Source: Pelagomonas calceolata
Taxonomy: Eukaryota; Sar; Pelagophyceae; Pelagomonadales; Pelagomonadaceae
Direction of reading: 5' to 3'
DNA: 64,000 bases
Assembly (NCBI GenBank): GCA_918797485.1
Contig: CAKKNE010000004.1
Coordinates: 930,001 to 994,000, forward strand
This document shows positions 57,169 through 64,000 of the stretch, piece after piece. Numbering within the stretch: position 1 is the stretch's first letter; each line of letters starts with the position of its first letter. Both the position numbers and the translations under genes were made by a program. The notes beneath the pieces are model-generated. The model made no database searches. It saw only the letters and a list, made by a program, of their open reading frames with translations, and was not told the DNA's origin.

Positions 57169-58272
57169 ATGGTCTCAAGCAAGCAGGCCCTAGCTGAGGC
57201 GCACGCCGCCGCCGCGCGGCGCGCCGCCCGGGCGCGCGTCGCGGCGCTGAAGGCCGGGACTAGTGCCAAGCCGGTGGTCGACGCGACCTGGGCAAAGCTG
57301 ATGCAGGGCTGTGCGGACTGTCAACAGCGCGCGGAGGCGGCCGAGACCCTGGAGACCTGGCGCGCCTTCGCGGCGGCAGCGCACGCGTTGCGGGACGCCG
57401 TCGGCATTGAGGGAGACAAGTGCGAGGAGCCGGGGTGCAAGACGTGCCAGCCGACTCCATTTCTTTTTGTCCCGAAGGGAGTCGTGATGCCCCCAGCCCC
57501 ACCAAAAGACGAGCCCACGCCGGAAGAGCGCAGGAACGCCCAGGCCTTCGCGAAGAAGGCGACGTGCGACGCTGGAATTGGGCTCGGGGGTCTATTGCTG
57601 AAGCGCGGGCGGCGAGGGGAAGCTTGTGACGCGTTGGCCACCGCTCTCAAGGCCGACGAGTCGAACGGCGAGGCCTGGACCTTACGGGCGGCGGCCTTCG
57701 CAGAGATGGGTGAGGACGGCTCTATATTGGAAATTGTCGAGCTTCATTTACGGAAGGCCGCGCAGCTCTCGCCGGACGACGACGAGCTTCAAGCACAGCA
57801 CGCCGTCGCGGCGTGTCGGGCGGCGGTCGTCATGGAGGCGACTGACCCGCCTCGCGTGGAGGGGACGCTCGCCGAGCGCGCGCGACAAGCGTCGACGCTC
57901 CTCGAGGACGGTGCCACACTCATGAGAGAAGGCCTCTACAAAACCGCACATAGCCGGTATCTGCGCGCGGTCGACCTGCTCGACGCGCTGCCGGGTCCCA
58001 AGGCGAAGGCCGCGGCCGACGAGGCGCGGCTCAACGCCGCGGGGTGTCTGTTGCAATTGCCGGGCGACCACGACGTCGCGAGTTTATGTGATGCGCTACC
58101 GTCGACGCGGGCCCTACTACGGCGCGCGGCGGCGCGCGAGCGACGTGGGGACTACGCGGCGGCGCTCGCCGACCTGCGCGAGGCGCGCCTGTCATCCGTC
58201 GACCGGGCACTCGTCGACGCGCGGATCGCGCACTGCGAGCATTTGCGGGATACGCGTGGGGTGGTCGTGTAA
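57169..58272 (+). CDS. TPR-containing protein, unknown
   Basis: 367 aa from ATG 57169. An Ala/Arg-rich helical start is followed by a Cys cluster (KCEEPGCKTCQP near residue 85) that could bind zinc. TPR-like helical pairs then occupy about residues 120-350: IGLGGLLLKRGRRGEACDALATALKADESNGEAWTLRAAAFAEMG, LLEDGATLMREGLYKTAHSRYLRAVDLL, and RRAAARERRGDYAAALADLREA. A co-chaperone or assembly factor role is plausible. No named family was recognised. Confidence 0.7.
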   Translation: MVSSKQALAEAHAAAARRAARARVAALKAGTSAKPVVDATWAKLMQGCADCQQRAEAAETLETWRAFAAAAHALRDAVGIEGDKCEEPGCKTCQPTPFLFVPKGVVMPPAPPKDEPTPEERRNAQAFAKKATCDAGIGLGGLLLKRGRRGEACDALATALKADESNGEAWTLRAAAFAEMGEDGSILEIVELHLRKAAQLSPDDDELQAQHAVAACRAAVVMEATDPPRVEGTLAERARQASTLLEDGATLMREGLYKTAHSRYLRAVDLLDALPGPKAKAAADEARLNAAGCLLQLPGDHDVASLCDALPSTRALLRRAAARERRGDYAAALADLREARLSSVDRALVDARIAHCEHLRDTRGVVV

Positions 58273-58304
58273 TGTGAACATAGATTGTGAACACAAGTTA
58301 TAAG

Positions 58305-59564
58305 CTAGCGCCGCCGCGTCAACAGCGCCGCCGCCAGCAACCCTATCGACACGACGGCCGCCGCGCGCGAGATCGCCGCGGCCAGCCGGTCCAGCGCCGG
58401 CGCGACGCCGTCGGAAGGCGGGACCGCTGGCGCCGCCGGGGGCTCCTCCGTCGGCGCGTGCACCACACCACCGCCCAGTAGAGTAGCCAACGCCACGTAG
58501 TGCGCGCCCCGCAAGCCCAGATCGTCGACGAGCACCAGGCGCAACGGCACGCGGTCCAACACGGGACGCAACCGCCCCCGATCTTTGTAAGCTTCCAGGA
58601 ACACCCTTTCTTTGAGCCTCTCCCGATTCTTCACGGCGATGCCCCCACAAACATAAAGCCCGCCGAACGGCAGCCACTTCACCGCAGCGTTGCCAAGTTC
58701 CGCGCCGTAGGCATCGAGGACCAGATTCAAAGCCTCGCCACAGAGATGGTCGTCGTACGCGGCCCTTGCTATAACTCCAGCACCCTCCGGGTGTGCTTTT
58801 ATTCTCTTCTGCAGATCTTTATCGACTTTTCCCGGAAACTTCTCGGCAAAAAAATCGTACACGTTGACGATGCCCTTTCCGGAAATGACCCGTTCCGCCG
58901 AGACGCGCCCACCGAATCTGCGTTGTAGTGCGGTCAACAGTTCCGTCTGGATGGCATCCCTGGGAGCGAACGCGACGTGACCGCCTTCCGAGGGCCACGC
59001 CTCATACACGCCTGACGAAGCCGTCGCGTAAGCTTCACCTAAACCAGTACCCGCCCCGACGCAAGCGATCGGCGCACCAGGTGACGGTTGCGACGGCCCA
59101 TTCAACGTCGAATAGTCGCCGTCGCGCAGCGTCACGACGCCGAATCCATTAGCAACAAAATCATTGACTAAACGCATCGTGCCCGGTTGCATGCGGAATT
59201 CGGCCTCGAGGAGTCTAGCTTCTATCCTCCACCCGAGATTCGTGAACGTGACCCTATCTCCCTCTTCTACCGGTCCGGCTACCGCCAGACATCCCGCGGC
59301 GAGTTCTACTAAACCAACGTTGGCCTCCGCGAGAAACGCGTGTAAGAGCTCGGTAAAGTCTCCGGGCAGGTTGTTCGTTTTATATGTTTGCGCATACAGG
59401 GGCGGCTCCGTGCCTATCGCCTCGAGGTCTTTCTTGGAGGCGGTGTGCTGGAGGCGGAAGAGCTCCAAGCGGCTGTTGGTGCCGCCGAGATCGCCGCACA
59501 GCACGCAGCGGACGTTGGCGAGCATGGAGGCGGACCTTGTCATGCGGGGGCGCTCGGGCGCCAT
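58305..59564 (-). CDS. glk: Bacterial-type glucokinase with C-terminal membrane tail
   Basis: A single exon of 419 aa. It is a Glk-family (ATP-dependent glucose 6-phosphorylating) enzyme: phosphate-1 LCGDLGGTNSRLELF, catalytic Asp in MRLVNDFVANGFGV, GAGTGLGEA and the glucose-binding PSEGGHVAF. Algae of red-plastid lineages commonly use this bacterial type instead of hexokinase. After the catalytic domain, about 60 extra residues hold a Pro-rich linker (PTEEPPAAPAVPP) and a hydrophobic end (AAVVSIGLLAAALLTRRR). That end fits a tail anchor, so the enzyme may be held on an organelle surface. The N-terminus has no plastid presequence. Confidence 0.88.
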   Translation of the reverse strand: MAPERPRMTRSASMLANVRCVLCGDLGGTNSRLELFRLQHTASKKDLEAIGTEPPLYAQTYKTNNLPGDFTELLHAFLAEANVGLVELAAGCLAVAGPVEEGDRVTFTNLGWRIEARLLEAEFRMQPGTMRLVNDFVANGFGVVTLRDGDYSTLNGPSQPSPGAPIACVGAGTGLGEAYATASSGVYEAWPSEGGHVAFAPRDAIQTELLTALQRRFGGRVSAERVISGKGIVNVYDFFAEKFPGKVDKDLQKRIKAHPEGAGVIARAAYDDHLCGEALNLVLDAYGAELGNAAVKWLPFGGLYVCGGIAVKNRERLKERVFLEAYKDRGRLRPVLDRVPLRLVLVDDLGLRGAHYVALATLLGGGVVHAPTEEPPAAPAVPPSDGVAPALDRLAAAISRAAAVVSIGLLAAALLTRRR

Positions 59565-59884
59565 GGTGTTTTGGTGTGATTCGCCGCGGCGGTGATTCGC
59601 GCCCGCTTTTTTGGTGGACTTTGGCTGTCGGTGGTTGCGTGAGCCTTTTATGGCTGCGCGATGCCGTAGCTATGCAGGAAACGCCGCGTCGGCGACGTCA
59701 ACCGCTTCTCGACGAGCGCTGGTGCAACCGACGCGGCCCTACAGCGAATTCCCGCTTGCCCTGAAAAAAGCGGCGGAGCTAGCGGCATGTAAGACACTAG
59801 GAGAGGGGTACGGGGGACCCCGCGACGTAACTAGCCTGAGCCTGAGGCATCGACAGGGGGAACGATCGCAAAGGGCGAGACCGA
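59565..59884. other. Intergenic, 320 bp
   Basis: Upstream of glucokinase and downstream of the sulfotransferase gene. It holds one strong palindromic motif. Confidence 0.55.
59778..59801 (+). promoter_or_regulatory. Palindromic promoter motif, strong copy
   Basis: GCTAGCG, GCATGTAAGA, CACTAGG. It is 214 bp upstream of the glucokinase ATG. Confidence 0.6.
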
Positions 59885-60918
59885 TTACGCACACGTCGCC
59901 AGCAGTCGCGGCACGACGGTCGGATGCTTCCGCCCGAGCGCCGCCGCGCACGCTTCCGCGCGACGCCGCCATGCCGCTGCGCAGGAGCGGTCCGATGAAC
60001 CACGAGCGCAGGCGCGGGCGACGCCGTCGAAGCCACCGTCCGCCGGGCGGCCATCAGACGCCGCGTAGGCTCGCAAGCGCGCCAACCATGGCTTCACGCG
60101 CGTCAGACAATCAGTAGTCGCATTGTCGGAGCCGCGAAAGAAGCCCACCTTCGCCACACCCAGGAACTGCGCGAAGGCGACGGCATGCGCGCGCGGGTGC
60201 CGCGCCGCCAAGTCGTAGGAGAGGAAGAAGGTCCGCCGGCAGTCGAGGCCTTTGATGGCCTTCTCGAGGCGCGCGACCGCTTTGGCGTAAAACGCTTCTT
60301 CGCGGTGCAGCGTGTCGACGCGGCCCCCGTCCATATCCCTAAACTTCCAGAAGCGCCTCAATATACTCTCCTGCGTCGCCACGGCGTCCCTCACCAGGAC
60401 GACGTGCCAGCGGCCTTTGTCCACGACGGGATACTTCGGCGCGTCATTACTAAAGCAGCGCCAGGCGCTCCCGCGGCGCGCGCGGCTCCGCGCCTTTACA
60501 TACACAACTTTGGCGCCGACGCGCGACTCGGAGCAACACCCGCCACAACTGGAAAAGGAAAACTGGCCGCCGCACCGCTTCAGCTTGCCGCCGCCGCCGC
60601 AGAGGCGCCGCGGCAGGCCCTCGAGCCAGTGGTGACCTGTGTGGAAATCAATGCAGTTACGTACGGGAAGACGCGTCGCGTCGATGGCGGGGCGTCCGAA
60701 ATTTGATTTCCACACAGGTGGTGGCCCACGCCCTCGGTGCCCAGGGTCTTGAAGTTCGAGCCCTTGGGCTTCGGGCGCCAGCCGTGTTGGCGTTGGGCGG
60801 CGAGGCAGCGGCCCGCGGTGCTTGCGGGCGGCCAGAGGCGTGATGCTACGTCGAAATATTCAGTCGCGTTCTCGGGCCGCGCGGCCGCCGCGGTTATGAC
60901 GGCGAGGAGGCGGCGCAT
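59885..60918 (-). CDS. Sulfotransferase-like protein (2 exons, introner intron)
   Basis: Minus exons 60726-60918 and 59885-60636 give 314 aa. KTLGTEGVGHHWLEG, rebuilt by splicing, and the later VVLVRDAVATQESILRRFWKF and RTFFLSYDLAARHP follow the P-loop sulfotransferase pattern of a 5'-PAPS-binding segment and a 3'-phosphate-binding RDxxxxxxS stretch. A short hydrophobic N-terminus (MRRLLAVITAAAA) could be a Golgi signal-anchor. Many Cys suggest a lumenal location. The substrate (glycan, lipid or small molecule) is unknown. The intron is introner copy 5. Confidence 0.68.
60637..60725 (-). mobile_element. Introner copy 5 (TIR family A), intron of sulfotransferase gene
   Basis: The element at 60637-60717 (81 bp, the shortest) has ends CTGTGTGGAAATC and GATTTCCACACAG. 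The flanks GTGGTGAC and GTGGTGGC are an 8-bp duplication with one mismatch. On the gene strand the upstream flank reads GCCACCAC, so the donor is GC where the intact copy has GT. The element's internal GT 12 bp later also keeps frame. Splicing from the flank restores EGVGHHWLEG. Confidence 0.85.
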
Positions 60919-61341
60919 GACTCGCGGGTCGTCAATTGATGGTCCCCATTAATTACGGCGCTCGCGGCGACCAGTGCTTTATGCCAATTTTTTGCAGGCA
61001 GATAAAATATGAACACAGGCCTTCCGGACAGGTGCTTATCATATCAAAAGGCACGCCCCCACAGTGACGAATCTCCCTTGAAGGTATTGCTTCTACAAAG
61101 CAAATGGTAGGGTTACGCATAAAGCGAGCTAGCGAATGTAAGACACTAGCAATCTCGACAGCAGCCAAAGCGCGCGCCGTGTCGAGCGCATAGGTGCGAT
61201 AGGAGCATTTGGACCGCAGCAGCGGTGCCAAATAATATTAGCGACGACCGCTGCAGCGCTACAGCATTTCTAGGGAGCCGCTCTGCGGCACACACAGACG
61301 CCCGCGACGCCAGCCGACGCGCGCATCAATCAATAGCAGCA
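60919..61341. other. Divergent promoter region, 423 bp
   Basis: Between the sulfotransferase and pyroglutamyl-peptidase/PTH2 genes. It is AT-richer than its surroundings and has one strong motif copy. Confidence 0.55.
61128..61150 (+). promoter_or_regulatory. Palindromic promoter motif, strong copy
   Basis: GCTAGCG, AATGTAAGA, CACTAGC, both arms perfect. It is 210 bp from the sulfotransferase ATG and 192 bp from the ATG at 61342, near the middle. Confidence 0.7.
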
Positions 61342-62524
61342 ATGCGCGTCGCCTGGACCGGCTTCGGCCAGTTCCAGGGCGTCGAGGCGAACCCGTCGGC
61401 CGTGCTCGCGCAGCGCCTCGCGGCGCAGCACGCCGACGATTCCGTCGAGATCTTGGAAGTGTCGGCCGCCGCCGCGAAGGCGTGGCGCTGCCCCGACGCC
61501 GGGCTCGTGGTTCATCTGGGCGTCGCGATCACCTACGACGCCATCACGTTGGAACGCTGCGCGTATAATGATGCCTCGTTCCGCGTGCCGGACCAGAACG
61601 CCTTCCAGCCGTCCAAGGCGTCCATCGACGAGGCCGAGCGCTTCGGTGCAACCAGGACGTCGAGCATCGACCTCGCCGCAGTTGCTCAGAAAGCGGGCGT
61701 GAACGTGTCGGACGACGCTGGACGATTTGTAGCAATGCGGTGTCCGGTAGTACGCCGTCGCGGCGATGGCGTCGCAGCGGGAGTAATTATCAGCACGCTG
61801 TCACGGCGCATCGACCGAAGGACGCCTCGCGAAGACGCGCCGCGCGCAGGTGTGCAACTACCTCTACTTCTGCTCCCTCGCCACCGGCGTGCCTTGCGTG
61901 TTCGTCCACGTGCCTCCCGTCGAACGCCTGCCGCTCGAGGCGCAGGTGGAGACGCTGGCGCGGTTGAGGGGTTACCTGGTCGAGGCGGTCGGTAGTAACG
62001 CCGTCGACGTCCTGGCCGACGTCGCGGCGGCGGCAAACGGCGCCGGCGTGCTGGACCAGCTCGTTTCCTTAGGTATTGATCAGGAACGGGCGGCCTTCGC
62101 GGTGGCAGCGGGCTGCACGAGCGTCGAGGCGGCGATGGAGATGCTGTTCGCCGAGCAGCCGCCAGCGCCGCCGCCGTCGCATGCGATGAAGATGGTTTTG
62201 GTCGTCCGGGAGGACCTGGGCATGAGCCGCGGCAAGGTCGCGGCGCAGTGCGCGCACGCGGCGCTCGGCGGGGCGCGGCGCGCCGACGCGACCGTCATCG
62301 AGCGGTGGGCCGGCGCGGGCGAGACGATGATCGTCGTCGCCGCGCCGCACGAGGGGCTTGCCGCGCTCCGCGACGCCGCGTCGACCGCGGGCCTCCCGCA
62401 CTGCCTCGTCGCCGACGCGGGGCGGACCGAGGTCGCACCGGGCACGGAGACCGTGTTGGCCGTGGGGCCGGGCGAGGTCTCGCGCGTGGATGCGATCACG
62501 GGGCGGTTGCGGTTGCTGCGGTAG
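61342..62524 (+). CDS. Pyroglutamyl-peptidase I / UBA / peptidyl-tRNA hydrolase 2 fusion (2 exons)
   Basis: Exons 61342-61728 and 61850-62524 (intron 121 bp, phase 0) give 353 aa. Residues 1-200 are a C15 cysteine peptidase: WTGFGQFQGVEANPSA, the nucleophile Cys in SDDAGRFVCNYLYF spanning the splice junction, and His in VFVHVPPV. It should remove N-terminal pyroglutamate. Residues about 215-265 form a UBA-like domain (LVSLGIDQERAAFAVAAGC). Residues about 275-353 are PTH2 (MKMVLVVREDLGMSRGKVAAQCAHA), which frees tRNA from peptidyl-tRNA. PTH2 with a UBA is known; the peptidase fusion is not one I recognise. Confidence 0.85.
61729..61849 (+). other. Intron of the peptidase/PTH2 gene
   Basis: 121 bp, donor GTAGCA, acceptor CGCGCAG. 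It contains a CGTCGCGGCGATGGCGTCGC core like other introns. It splits the catalytic Cys block and is followed by GTGTGC. Confidence 0.65.
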
Positions 62525-62548
62525 TAGTCTTTGTTGTTACTTTTTACT

Positions 62549-63301
62549 TCAGTAGGCCCCCGTGTGAAACGCAAAAGCGACGACGTGTGACAGCGCGTCC
62601 ACCGGGAGGCGCGGGAAGACGACTCTGGCGAACGTCTTCGCGAGCGCTTGCCGGTGGGCTTTCTCGTAATTCCGAAAACCGCCAGCAGCGACCACCTTGC
62701 GGAGGTACTGGTCGTCGGTGTCGACCAGGAGCTTGGCAGGGCCAAATTGAAGGCCCTCAGGTAAGACGAGCGGGACCACCACCCTTATCATGCCCCCGAA
62801 CGTGGCGCCGGCGCGGAGCAGAAGGTAGAAGATGCGTTGGGACTCGGCATAAGGAGGTGGAATATTGGTCCCATATTCTTGTGCGCCTCGCGTGGCCATT
62901 GCCAGCGGGGTGTGATTGTAAACATGGTTTACAACGCGTCGGTCCGGATCGGCCCCCGCGGCGAGGAGCAGGGCTACACACTCCGACTTTCCTCGGCAGG
63001 CGGCCCGATTCAGCGCGGTCCACCCGAGCTCGCAACGAGTGTTCACCTCTGCGGTAACCGCGGTGCCCGCGGCCTCGAGCAGGACTTTCAGAACACTTCC
63101 GTCTCCCAGGGCTGCTCGGTGGAGTGCGCGTCCCAGGGCTCCTGGGGAGTCTTTCACAAGTCTTAGGTTGTGCCGCACGCTTTGTACGTCACCACGCTCC
63201 GCGTACTGCATGATCAAGCCATGATAATACATGACCATCGGACGACTTGGATCGTTGTCGTTCATCAGAAATCCATCACCTTGTGATACGTATTCTGTCA
63301 T
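62549..63301 (-). CDS. Ankyrin-repeat protein with C-terminal F-box-like motif
   Basis: A single exon of 250 aa. Ankyrin repeats lie around residues 30-150: LGRALHRAALGDGSVLKVLLEAAG, GWTALNRAACRGKSECVALLLAAGADPD, HTPLAMATRG. A linker domain follows, and the end VVFPRLPVDALSHVVAFAF is similar to the end of the protein at 18045-18908. A substrate adaptor for a ubiquitin ligase is a guess. Confidence 0.75.
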   Translation of the reverse strand: MTEYVSQGDGFLMNDNDPSRPMVMYYHGLIMQYAERGDVQSVRHNLRLVKDSPGALGRALHRAALGDGSVLKVLLEAAGTAVTAEVNTRCELGWTALNRAACRGKSECVALLLAAGADPDRRVVNHVYNHTPLAMATRGAQEYGTNIPPPYAESQRIFYLLLRAGATFGGMIRVVVPLVLPEGLQFGPAKLLVDTDDQYLRKVVAAGGFRNYEKAHRQALAKTFARVVFPRLPVDALSHVVAFAFHTGAY

Positions 63302-63413
63302 GATGTGAACAGCCTCGACGCGCGAGTGCGAGTTGCAAAGGCAAAATCGCCTGAAAAAACCCGCGCCGCCGGAGCACTCATCTTAAACAAACCACATTAA
63401 ACAAAACCGTGAC

Positions 63414-64000
63414 TCACTCCACGCCGCCAGCGCGCCGCGCGAGCTGCTTCCGCCGCCGCTTCGGGTTCGGCCTTTTGGCCTCGGCGCGGACGTGGCCCGC
63501 GCGGCGCAGCGCGTCGACGTCGGCGAAGACGTTGTCGGAGAGCGTCGATCCAATTGACGCCGTCGCCGCGGCGCCCCGGCCCGAGTCGACGACCCACACC
63601 GAAAAAAACGGCGACGCGTCCGCGCCGGCGCCGAGCGGGTGGTCGAAGCCGTAGCGCTCCCGCGGCGCGACGAAGAACGGCCTCGCTTCGTCGCCAAACG
63701 CCTCGCGGAACCAGCGCCGCTCGACGACGTAGGCAGGCAGTAACAACGCGAACGGCTTGCGCGTCGCGAGCGCCCACCGCAGGCACCGCTCCTTGTGGTC
63801 CTCGGAGAAGGGCGGGTTCGTCACGACAACATCGTGCGTCGTGTTTGCTGGGTCCCTGTAGGCCTTTGAGGCGTAGAAGTCGAGGTTGTCGTTTTTCGCG
63901 TTCGTAAAGCCGAGCTCCCTTAGATGCCTCTTGACCGCGCCGTCGCAGTAGTAGGGGTCATAGATGCGCGTTTCTGCGCGGCTCTTCGCTACTAAGGCAT
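63414..64000 (-). CDS. SAM-dependent methyltransferase with NPPF motif (partial, runs off window)
   Basis: The minus frame is open from the window edge to a stop at 63414, with about 195 codons visible. RIYDPYYCDGAVKRHLRELGF, then DVVVTNPPFSEDHKERCLRWAL, carries a (D/N)PP(Y/F) motif as in N6-adenine, N4-cytosine or glutamine N5 methyltransferases. The upstream DPYYCDG block recalls the DPxxGxG SAM site. The rest has LLLPAYVVERRWF and a basic C-terminus (KRPNPKRRRKQLARR). The start and any upstream exons lie outside the window. The target is not predictable. Confidence 0.65.
   Translation of the reverse strand, partial: ALVAKSRAETRIYDPYYCDGAVKRHLRELGFTNAKNDNLDFYASKAYRDPANTTHDVVVTNPPFSEDHKERCLRWALATRKPFALLLPAYVVERRWFREAFGDEARPFFVAPRERYGFDHPLGAGADASPFFSVWVVDSGRGAAATASIGSTLSDNVFADVDALRRAGHVRAEAKRPNPKRRRKQLARRAGGVE

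Noticed and set aside
1013-61150. The GCTAGCG...CACTAGC motif as a miniature transposon
   Set aside because: Copies share only about 23 bp, with no longer conserved body and no flanking duplications that I can see, and their positions track gene starts; a regulatory site fits better.
1-64000. Bacterial origin of the contig
   Set aside because: Long ORFs and high GC could suggest it, but spliced conserved proteins (DHX16, eL14, TELO2, CapZ), phase-consistent introns and plastid presequences rule it out.

Overview
This window is nuclear DNA of a compact, GC-rich photosynthetic protist, most likely an ochrophyte of the pelagophyte type (Pelagomonas/Aureococcus-like). That placement is inference from several signs. 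Genes are dense on both strands and are cut by short GT-AG and GC-AG introns of about 54-284 bp. Several proteins start with the signal-plus-transit presequence of secondary red plastids, with Phe after a short Ala-rich core (PDZ protein, Psb28, mTERF-like protein). Nuclear genes for photosystem II assembly, FeSOD and DUF285-type surface proteins are present. Many introns are small repeated elements ('introners'), which are known from this lineage. A CFAP141-like gene suggests a flagellated relative. I saw no rRNA, tRNA, CRISPR array or virus-derived element.

Layout. 0-8 kb: secreted Cys-rich protein, M17 leucine aminopeptidase, a membrane protein, a ubiquitin-like membrane protein, a large unknown protein and a plastid PDZ protein. 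8.2-14.1 kb: one WW/LRR/coiled-coil gene riddled with introner introns. 14-21.4 kb: small secreted proteins, a TBL-type esterase, an ankyrin protein and TELO2. 21.4-23.2 kb: a gene-poor stretch with a duplicated small ORF. 23-34.7 kb: small proteins, Psb28, an SH3-BAHD acyltransferase fusion, an ALKBH5-type demethylase, a Sel1 protein, FeSOD, an MFS transporter carrying two introners, an FtsJ methyltransferase and a DUF285 protein. 35-48 kb: a binding-protein/pentameric-channel fusion, an mTERF-like protein, a UVR-DEAD helicase, PPCS, a YHYH protein, ankyrin and truncated gene pieces. 48-64 kb: DHX16/PRP2, eL14, TANGO2 preceded by a 52-aa ORF, CapZ alpha, CFAP141-like, a TPR protein, glucokinase, a sulfotransferase, a pyroglutamyl-peptidase/PTH2 fusion, ankyrin, and a methyltransferase running off the end.

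Two repeated systems cut across the genes. (1) Five short DNA elements share a 13-bp terminal inverted repeat, CTGTGTGGAAATC. Each is precisely an intron: the acceptor AG is the element's own end, and the donor lies in the flanking target-site duplication. They work in both orientations. Further intron families share internal cores with each other. (2) A near-palindromic motif, consensus GCTAGCG-N7..10-CACTAGC, with core TGTAAGA in the best copies, occurs 13 times. Twelve copies lie upstream of start codons, often between divergent genes, and look like a shared promoter element.
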